Shown in pieces: positions 57,496 through 64,000 of a stretch of DNA of 64,000 bases (its first letter is position 1; each line of letters starts with the position of its first letter). A model generated the notes under the pieces. That model searched no databases, had not been told where the DNA came from, and saw only the letters and a list, made by a program, of their open reading frames with translations. Origin of the DNA: an uncultured Eubacterium sp. GTDB taxonomy: Bacteria; Bacillota; Clostridia; Lachnospirales; Lachnospiraceae. The DNA lies in NCBI GenBank assembly GCA_910584065.1, contig CAJTZN010000012.1:12281-76280 (forward strand), given 5' to 3'. The translations under genes were made by a program, and so were the position numbers.

Positions 57496-60400
57496 ATGTA
57501 CGAGAAAGTTTCGAAAGACCTGAATTTTGTCGATCGGGAAAAAAAGATAGAAAAATTTTGGGAAGAAAATGATATCTTCAAAAAAAGTATCGAGCAGCGG
57601 GAGGGCTGCCCTACATATATGTTTTATGACGGGCCGCCGACGGCAAATGGAAAGCCGCATATCGGACATATGCTGACTCGTGCCATAAAGGATATGATCC
57701 CGAGATACCGCACGATGAAGGGGTATCAGGTGCCGCGGAAAGCGGGCTGGGATACGCACGGGCTTCCGGTTGAACTGGAAGTGGAGAAGCTTCTCGGTTT
57801 GGATGGCAAAGAACAGATCGAGGAGTACGGACTGGATCCGTTCATTTCAAAGTGCAAGGAATCCGTGTGGAAGTATAAGGGAATGTGGGAAGATTTCTCA
57901 GGTTCCGTCGGGTTCTGGGCCGATATGGAACAGCCATATGTCACCTACCATGACGATTTTATCGAGTCCGAGTGGTGGGCGCTCAAGGAAATATGGAATA
58001 AAAAACTTTTATATAAGGGATTTAAGATCGTTCCCTACTGTCCGAGATGCGGTACGCCGCTCTCGTCCCACGAGGTGGCGCAGGGATATAAGGCTGTGAA
58101 GGAGCGCTCTGCGATCGTGCGCTTCCGGGTTGTCGGGGAAGATGCCTATTTCCTGGCATGGACGACGACGCCCTGGACGCTGCCGAGTAACGTCGCTCTC
58201 TGCGTAAATCCGGATGAGACGTACTGCAAGGTAAAAGCGAAGGACGGCTATACGTATTATATGGCGGAAGCGCTTTTGGAGCAGGTACTCGGCGGACTTG
58301 CCGGGGACGGTGAGGCGGCAGACGAGAAAGCGTACGAAGTGCTGGAGACGTACAAAGGAACGGATCTCGAGGGGAAGGAATATGAACCCCTGTTTGATTT
58401 TGCTCTCGATATTTGTGAGAAACAGCACAAAAAAGGATATTATATTACTTGCGACGGGTATGTCACGATGACGGACGGTACCGGTATCGTGCATATCGCG
58501 CCGGCCTTTGGTGAGGACGACGCCGCCGTCGGGCGCAAATACGATCTGCCGTTTGTCCAGCTCGTAAACGGCAAGGGCGAGATGACCGAGGAAACAGACT
58601 ACGCCGGGATGTTCGTGAAAGACGCGGACATGCCGATATTGCAGGATTTGGAAAAGAAGGGCCTTCTGTTCGGGGCGCCGAAATTTGAGCATGATTACCC
58701 GTTCTGCTGGCGCTGTGATACGCCGCTGATCTATTACGCGAGGGAGTCCTGGTTCATCAAGATGACCGAGGTAAAAGAACAGCTGATCCGCAACAATAAC
58801 ACGATCCACTGGATTCCGGAAAGCATCGGAACGGGGCGTTTCGGCGACTGGCTCGAAAATATACAGGACTGGGGCGTTTCGAGGAATCGTTACTGGGGCA
58901 CGCCGCTGAACATCTGGGAATGTAGCTGCGGCCATATGGAGTGTATCGGCAGCCGCGAGGAACTGGCACAGAAGAGCGGAAACGAGGCGGCGAAGAACGT
59001 TGAACTGCACCGCCCGTATATCGACGAGATCACGATCAAATGCCCGCACTGTGGAAAGGAAATGCACCGCGTGCCGGAAGTGATCGACTGCTGGTTTGAT
59101 TCCGGGGCCATGCCGTTTGCGCAGCACCATTATCCATTTGAAAATAAAGAATTGTTTGAAAAGCAGTTTCCGGCGCAGTTTATCTCGGAGGCCGTCGATC
59201 AGACGAGGGGATGGTTCTACTCCCTTTTGGCAGAATCGACGCTGTTATTTGACAAGGCGCCGTATGAGAATGTCATTGTCCTCGGCCTCGTATTGGATGA
59301 GGACGGACAGAAGATGTCGAAGAGTAAAGGAAACGCGGTGGATCCGATGGAAGCGCTGGCCCAGTATGGTGCCGATGCCATCCGCTGGTATTTTTATATC
59401 AATTCCGCGCCGTGGCTGCCAAACCGTTTCCACTCGAAAGTCGTGGTCGAGGGACAGCGCAAATTTATGGGAACACTGTGGAACACCTACGCATTTTTCG
59501 TGCTATACGCGAATATTGATAATTTTGACGCTTCCAAATATAAACTGGAATACGACAAGATCGAGGAGGAGGAGCCGAGCCACTCGATGATGGATAAATG
59601 GCTTCTCAGCAAGCTGAATTCGGCCGTCGGCGAGGTCGATGACCATCTGGAACATTACCGTATCCCGGAAGCGGCGAGAGCGCTGCAGGATTTCGTCGAT
59701 GACATGAGCAACTGGTACGTCCGCCGGTGTAGGGAACGTTTTTGGGCGAGCGGGATGGAGCAGGATAAGATCAATGCCTATATGACATTGTATACGGCGC
59801 TCGTGACGATCGCGAAGGCGGCGGCCCCGATGATCCCATTTATGTCCGAGAGCATTTATCAGAATCTTGTGAGGCGGATGGATAAGAGCGCGCCGGAGAG
59901 TATCCATCTGTGTGATTATCCGCAGGCGGATCCGGCTTACATCGATCAGGAACTCGAGGCGCAGATGGACGAACTGCTGCAGATCGTCGTGCTGGGACGT
60001 GCCTGCCGGAACGAGGCGAATATCAAAAACCGCCAGCCGATCGGAAAAATGTACGTTAAAGCCGATAAGGAAGAGGAGCTGGCTGATTTCTATAAGGACA
60101 TTATAGCGGAAGAACTGAATGTAAAAGAAGTCGTCTTTACGAAAGATGTGAGGGAATTTACGACGTACGCGTTCAAGCCGCAGCTGAGGACGCTTGGCAA
60201 GCGGTTTGGCAGCAGGCTGGGCGCGCTCAAGGAAGTACTCGGCGGCCTGGACGGAAACGCTGCGATGGATGAATTGAATGCGAGCGGCGAGATCACCGTG
60301 ACGGTGGAGGGGACAGAAGAGGTGCTGGCAAAGGATGATCTTTTGATCGAAGCGGCGCAGATGGAAGGTTATGTCTCCCAGGAAGACCGGGGGATCACGG

Positions 60401-60699
60401 TCGTACTCGATACGAACCTTACCGAGGAACTGATCGAGGAGGGGTTTGTGCGTGAGATCATCAGTAAGATCCAGACGATGCGCAAGGATTCCGGATTTGA
60501 GGTTATGGATACGATTGAGATCTATGAGGTCGGCAGCGACAAGCTGACCGATATCATCATCCGCAATGCCGAGCAGATCAAGAGCGAGGTGCTTGCCGAG
60601 CGCATCATCATCGGCGGTATGCAGGGGCATACGGCCGAGTGGAACATCAATGGTGAGGACGTTACCTTTGGTTTGACAATGTCAAGGCTTTCATTTTAA
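57496..60699 (+). CDS. ileS: Isoleucyl-tRNA synthetase (type 2-like)
   Basis: 1067 residues, larger than the classic bacterial enzyme of about 930. The class I signatures are HIGH at residues 55-58 (GKPHIGHM) and KMSKS at 606-610. The CP1 editing domain is between them (TTPWTLPSNVALCVNPDE, GIVHIAPAFGEDDA), and a long C-terminal region follows. GWDTHGLPVELEVEK matches the eukaryote-like IleRS2 type rather than the GWDCHGLPIE of type 1. Type 2 enzymes are known for low sensitivity to mupirocin. The 24-base gap before it leaves no room for a T-box, so it depends on an upstream promoter. GGAGG precedes ATG 57496. Confidence 0.95.
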   Translation: MYEKVSKDLNFVDREKKIEKFWEENDIFKKSIEQREGCPTYMFYDGPPTANGKPHIGHMLTRAIKDMIPRYRTMKGYQVPRKAGWDTHGLPVELEVEKLLGLDGKEQIEEYGLDPFISKCKESVWKYKGMWEDFSGSVGFWADMEQPYVTYHDDFIESEWWALKEIWNKKLLYKGFKIVPYCPRCGTPLSSHEVAQGYKAVKERSAIVRFRVVGEDAYFLAWTTTPWTLPSNVALCVNPDETYCKVKAKDGYTYYMAEALLEQVLGGLAGDGEAADEKAYEVLETYKGTDLEGKEYEPLFDFALDICEKQHKKGYYITCDGYVTMTDGTGIVHIAPAFGEDDAAVGRKYDLPFVQLVNGKGEMTEETDYAGMFVKDADMPILQDLEKKGLLFGAPKFEHDYPFCWRCDTPLIYYARESWFIKMTEVKEQLIRNNNTIHWIPESIGTGRFGDWLENIQDWGVSRNRYWGTPLNIWECSCGHMECIGSREELAQKSGNEAAKNVELHRPYIDEITIKCPHCGKEMHRVPEVIDCWFDSGAMPFAQHHYPFENKELFEKQFPAQFISEAVDQTRGWFYSLLAESTLLFDKAPYENVIVLGLVLDEDGQKMSKSKGNAVDPMEALAQYGADAIRWYFYINSAPWLPNRFHSKVVVEGQRKFMGTLWNTYAFFVLYANIDNFDASKYKLEYDKIEEEEPSHSMMDKWLLSKLNSAVGEVDDHLEHYRIPEAARALQDFVDDMSNWYVRRCRERFWASGMEQDKINAYMTLYTALVTIAKAAAPMIPFMSESIYQNLVRRMDKSAPESIHLCDYPQADPAYIDQELEAQMDELLQIVVLGRACRNEANIKNRQPIGKMYVKADKEEELADFYKDIIAEELNVKEVVFTKDVREFTTYAFKPQLRTLGKRFGSRLGALKEVLGGLDGNAAMDELNASGEITVTVEGTEEVLAKDDLLIEAAQMEGYVSQEDRGITVVLDTNLTEELIEEGFVREIISKIQTMRKDSGFEVMDTIEIYEVGSDKLTDIIIRNAEQIKSEVLAERIIIGGMQGHTAEWNINGEDVTFGLTMSRLSF

Positions 60700-60757
60700 A
60701 GCTGACCTGACATTTTGAAATGAGGAAAATAGAAAAAGGGAAAGAGAGGAAAATCCA

Positions 60758-63217
60758 ATGAATTTTTTGGCAGAAAATAGTAAAAAGGCACAGTTGAAAA
60801 GTGACATTGAAAATTATATGAAACTGTTATTCCGCAAGCCGATCGAGAAGGCGACCGATCAGCAGATCTTTCAGGCGGTGGCTTACGCGGTAAAAGACAT
60901 CGTAGTCGACGACTGGATGGAAACACACAGGCAGTATGAGGAAAAGGATGTAAAAACGGTTTATTATCTTTCAATGGAATTTTTGATGGGGCGTGCCCTG
61001 GGTAATATGATCATCAATCTCAAGCGTGATAAAGTTGTGCGCGAGGTGTTGGAAGACCTCGGCGTGGATCTCGATGTGATCGAGGATCAGGAGCCGGATG
61101 CAGCGCTGGGAAATGGTGGTCTGGGACGTTTGGCTGCCTGCTTTCTGGAGTCGCTCTCGACACTCGGTTACCCGGCCTATGGCTGTGGTATCCGCTACAA
61201 ATACGGAATGTTCATGCAGAAGATCGAGAATGGGTTCCAGGTAGAAGCACCGGATGACTGGTTAGAGCATGGCAATCCGTTTGAGATGAAGCGTCCGGAA
61301 TATTCAGTGGAGGTTAAATTTGGCGGTTATGTGGCGGTGCGCAAGGACAAAGATGGAAAAGACTGCTACGTGCAGGAAAATTACCAGTCGGTAAAAGCAG
61401 TACCATATGATATTCCGGTGGTTGGCTATGGAAACCGTATCGTCAACACGCTCCGGATCTGGGATGCTGAGGCGATCAACACGTTTAATCTCGATTCCTT
61501 TGACAAGGGAGATTATCAGAAGGCTGTCGAGCAGCAGAATCTTGCCCGCACGATCTGCGAGGTCCTTTATCCGAACGATAACCATATCGCCGGAAAAGAA
61601 CTGCGCCTGAAACAGCAGTATTTCTTCGTTTCGGCCAGTGTGCAGCGCGCGGTTGCCAAATATATGGAAAAACACGATGATATCCACGGGCTGCCGGACA
61701 AAGTATGTTTCCAGCTTAACGATACGCACCCGACCGTGACCGTGCCGGAACTTATGCGGATCCTGTTAGACGAGTACCTTCTGGAATGGGATGACGCCTG
61801 GGCGATCACCACGAAGACCTGCGCGTATACAAACCACACGATCATGTCGGAAGCTCTGGAAAAATGGCCGATCGACCTGTTCTCCCGATTGCTGCCGCGT
61901 ATTTATCAGATCACGGAGGAGATCAACCGCCGCTTCCAGAATAAGATCGCTGAGCAGTATCCGGGCAATTTTGACAAGGTGAAAAAGATGGGTATCATCT
62001 ATGACGGACAGGTGAAGATGGCGCATCTGGCGATCGCGGCAGGCTTTTCTGTCAACGGCGTGGCAAAACTCCACACGGAAATCCTGAAAAATCAGGAACT
62101 CAAAGATTTCTATGAGATGATGCCGGAGAAATTTAATAATAAGACAAATGGTATTACCCAGAGGCGTTTCCTCCTTCACGGAAATCCGCTGCTTGCCAAA
62201 TGGGTGACGAATAAGATCGGACAGGGCTGGATCACCGATCTGTCCCAGATTGGCCGGCTGACGCCTTACGTGGACGACGCGGTCGCGCAGAAAGAGTTTA
62301 TGGATATCAAATACCAGAATAAAGTGCGTCTGGCGAAGTACATTAAAGAGCACAACGGCATTGATGTCGATCCGAATTCGATCTTCGACGTTCAGGTAAA
62401 GAGGCTTCACGAGTACAAGCGCCAGCTGCTCAATATTTTGCACGTGATGTACCTGTACAACCAGCTGAAAGAAAACCCGGATCTGGATATGGTGCCGCGT
62501 ACGTTTATTTTCGGCGCGAAGGCCTCCGCGGGATACCGCCGTGCCAAGGCGATCATCAAGCTGATCAACAGCGTGGGTGAGGTCATAAACAATGACAAGT
62601 CGATCCAGGGTAAGATCAAGGTAGTATTTATCGAAAATTACCGCGTCAGCAATGCGGAGATCATTTTCGCGGCGGCAGACGTTTCCGAGCAGATTTCTAC
62701 GGCGAGCAAAGAGGCGTCAGGAACCGGCAATATGAAATTTATGCTGAACGGCGCGCCGACGCTCGGTACGATGGACGGAGCCAATGTCGAGATCGTAGAG
62801 GAAGTCGGCGAGGAGAATGCCTTCATTTTCGGTCTGTCTTCTCAGGAAGTCATTGATTTTGAGCAGAATAACCAGTATAAGCCGAGAGAGATTTATGAGA
62901 CGGACCGCGACATTAAGAAAGTCGTGGACCAGCTGATCGATGGCACATATTCCGGCGGAAATCAGGAATTGTTCCAGGAATTGTATTCGTCCCTGCTGGA
63001 TTCGAACGGATATGAGCGGGCCGACCAGTACTTTATCCTCAAAGATTTCCATTCGTATGTCGAAGCGCAGAAGGCTGTGGATGCGGCATACCGTGACAGA
63101 CAGGCATGGGCGAAGATGGCGATGCTGAATGTGGCAAAGAGTGGAAAATTCTCATCCGACCGTACGATTGAGGAATACGCGAAAGAGATTTGGAAACTGG
63201 AAAAAGTAAGGCTTTGA
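60758..63217 (+). CDS. glgP: Glycogen/starch phosphorylase, GT35
   Basis: 819 residues. It phosphorolyses alpha-1,4-glucan to glucose 1-phosphate with pyridoxal phosphate. Blocks seen are YYLSMEFLMGRALGNMIINL, DAALGNGGLGRLAACFLESL, FQLNDTHPTVTVPELMR, VKRLHEYKRQLLN, IFGAKASAGYRRAK and the PLP-lysine motif EASGTGNMKF (Lys about 660). The length is normal. GAGAGG precedes ATG 60758, 58 bases after ileS. A strong hairpin follows. No other glycogen gene is adjacent. Confidence 0.97.
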   Translation: MNFLAENSKKAQLKSDIENYMKLLFRKPIEKATDQQIFQAVAYAVKDIVVDDWMETHRQYEEKDVKTVYYLSMEFLMGRALGNMIINLKRDKVVREVLEDLGVDLDVIEDQEPDAALGNGGLGRLAACFLESLSTLGYPAYGCGIRYKYGMFMQKIENGFQVEAPDDWLEHGNPFEMKRPEYSVEVKFGGYVAVRKDKDGKDCYVQENYQSVKAVPYDIPVVGYGNRIVNTLRIWDAEAINTFNLDSFDKGDYQKAVEQQNLARTICEVLYPNDNHIAGKELRLKQQYFFVSASVQRAVAKYMEKHDDIHGLPDKVCFQLNDTHPTVTVPELMRILLDEYLLEWDDAWAITTKTCAYTNHTIMSEALEKWPIDLFSRLLPRIYQITEEINRRFQNKIAEQYPGNFDKVKKMGIIYDGQVKMAHLAIAAGFSVNGVAKLHTEILKNQELKDFYEMMPEKFNNKTNGITQRRFLLHGNPLLAKWVTNKIGQGWITDLSQIGRLTPYVDDAVAQKEFMDIKYQNKVRLAKYIKEHNGIDVDPNSIFDVQVKRLHEYKRQLLNILHVMYLYNQLKENPDLDMVPRTFIFGAKASAGYRRAKAIIKLINSVGEVINNDKSIQGKIKVVFIENYRVSNAEIIFAAADVSEQISTASKEASGTGNMKFMLNGAPTLGTMDGANVEIVEEVGEENAFIFGLSSQEVIDFEQNNQYKPREIYETDRDIKKVVDQLIDGTYSGGNQELFQELYSSLLDSNGYERADQYFILKDFHSYVEAQKAVDAAYRDRQAWAKMAMLNVAKSGKFSSDRTIEEYAKEIWKLEKVRL

Positions 63218-63247
63218 TAGAGGTACAAGCCTCACGGAGAATAGATG

Positions 63248-63310
63248 ATGACAAGATGACAGGAGCAGGAAATCCAAGCGGTTTCCTGCTCCTGTACTTG
63301 TCATTATTTT
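63248..63310. terminator. Strong bidirectional terminator between glgP and the flavodoxin gene
   Basis: ACAGGAGCAGGAAA and TTTCCTGCTCCTGT form a perfect 14-bp stem, extended by ATGACAAG/CTTGTCAT, followed by TATTTTG. Confidence 0.85.
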
Positions 63311-63345
63311 GTGTTCTGCTGATGTACCCATCGAATCATCTGTAG

Positions 63346-63939
63346 CTATTTCAATTTTCCCAGGGCCCAGTTTTTTACGCTTTTACTGGAAGCGTCTGTC
63401 AAGTCTTTTCCTTTCATTACTGTGGCGCCTTTGGCCGCCGCTTTGATCCCTTTCATACTGCCGGAGATTCCGCTGCCGCCGCTCGTGCAGAATGGTACGA
63501 TCTTTTTGCCTTTCAGGTTGTGGGATTCCAGAAAGGTGCGGATGATCATAGGTTCTTTACTCCACCAGATCGGATAACCGAGGAAGATGACATCGTAGCT
63601 TTGTATGTTTTTTACGCTTCCTTTCATTTTCGGACGGACGCTGCCATCCTTTTGTTCCGCATTGGCCCGGCAATCGTCGTTGTCATAACTCAGATCTTCG
63701 TCTGTGTACGGATCTGCCGCTTTGATCTGGTACAGTTTGCCGTTTGTCGCTTTTTTTATCTTCTTAGCTGCGCCTTTGGTCGTTCCGGTTGCGGAGAAGT
63801 ATACGACTAATACTTTTTGTTCGTTCTTTTGTTTTGTTTTTTTCGCCGCGTTTGCATGCGCCGCCGGAAGTGCCAGTCCTGCGATCAGGGCAAATGCCAG
63901 TGCGAGACCGATCCAATAGGTATGTTTTTTATGTTTCAT
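63346..63939 (-). CDS. Exported flavodoxin-like protein
   Basis: 197 residues. The basic start (MKHKKHTYW), hydrophobic core (IGLALAFALIAGLALPAA) and AHANAAKK form a signal peptide. The mature part is a flavodoxin fold: VLVVYFSATGTTKGAAKKI (FMN phosphate loop), YDVIFLGYPIWWSKEP, RTFLESHNLKGKKIVPFCTS and GGSGISGSMKGIK. It belongs to the group of flavodoxins annotated near NADPH-quinone reductases. Most flavodoxins are cytoplasmic, so the signal peptide is notable. ATG at 63939 has GGGAGGG upstream; the longer frame to 63984 lacks a ribosome site. The role may be extracellular redox chemistry, but this is not shown. Confidence 0.82.
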   Translation of the reverse strand: MKHKKHTYWIGLALAFALIAGLALPAAHANAAKKTKQKNEQKVLVVYFSATGTTKGAAKKIKKATNGKLYQIKAADPYTDEDLSYDNDDCRANAEQKDGSVRPKMKGSVKNIQSYDVIFLGYPIWWSKEPMIIRTFLESHNLKGKKIVPFCTSGGSGISGSMKGIKAAAKGATVMKGKDLTDASSKSVKNWALGKLK

Positions 63940-64000
63940 TTTTTCCCTCCCTATATTGTCAAGTGATTTTTCCTTAAAAATCAAGGAATTTTTGATAGTC

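Noticed and set aside
58009..60630. Long minus-strand open frames (373 and 375 codons) inside ileS
   Set aside because: ileS motifs are continuous on the + strand and the antisense products are Arg/His-rich with no recognisable domain.

Overview
The window reads as a chromosomal segment of a Gram-positive, spore-forming, plant-polysaccharide-degrading Clostridia, most likely a Lachnospiraceae member. The grounds are an alpha/beta small acid-soluble spore protein, the dxs-tlyA-nadK-argR gene order, a clostridial ThiC, RecU and VanZ, many secreted proteins with Big2, Fn3 or BspA-type leucine-rich modules, and strong GGAGG-type ribosome binding sites. Most genes lie on the + strand. No tRNA, rRNA, CRISPR array, prophage or intact insertion sequence was seen.

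Layout. 1-4.9 kb: housekeeping run with the end of dxs fused in frame to tlyA, then nadK, argR, yebC, recU and a spore-protein gene. 4.9-10.3 kb: an orphan GHKL histidine kinase, a 100-bp MITE-like element, the potassium uptake pair trkA-trkH, and a pyridoxal kinase. 10.3-21.1 kb: a xylan/arabinoxylan island with an intracellular GH51 arabinofuranosidase, a DUF6171 protein, an exported SGNH esterase, a Big2 protein with an unrecognised C-terminal domain, a secreted GH115 alpha-glucuronidase and a secreted GH43 enzyme. 21.1-28.8 kb: accessory and decaying DNA with a PocR-like fragment, an orphan HicB, a Cthe_2159-like carbohydrate-binding gene broken into three frames plus a displaced tail (two of the breaks at C10 and G9 tracts), and a 1341-residue secreted repeat protein.

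28.9-35.7 kb: a three-gene signalling operon made of a REC-HD-GYP regulator, a hybrid kinase with receiver and Hpt domains, and a hybrid kinase ending in a DegV (fatty-acid-binding type) domain. 35.7-40.1 kb: pheS-pheT, a VanZ-family protein and a small membrane protein. 40.1-41.0 kb: a minus-strand protein with two AP2-like domains. 41.1-47.7 kb: a probable operon of a surface vWA protein, a soluble chemoreceptor and a secreted GH43, the first and last sharing a C-terminal LRR module. 47.7-50.7 kb: icd behind a palindrome-rich element that duplicates its Shine-Dalgarno sequence, then thiC with no TPP riboswitch. 50.8-56.3 kb: a SpoIID/LytB-domain protein convergent with a YihY protein, and a secreted subtilase with a domain inserted before its catalytic serine. 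56.4-64 kb: a degenerate HD-GYP protein, ileS (type 2-like), glycogen phosphorylase and an exported flavodoxin-like protein.

How the parts fit. The secreted GH115, GH43 and SGNH enzymes would strip glucuronic acid, arabinose/xylose and ester groups from xylan outside the cell, and the GH51 enzyme would finish arabino-oligosaccharides inside. No transporter or dedicated regulator for them lies in the window. All functions are inferred from sequence patterns read by eye; no database search was run.
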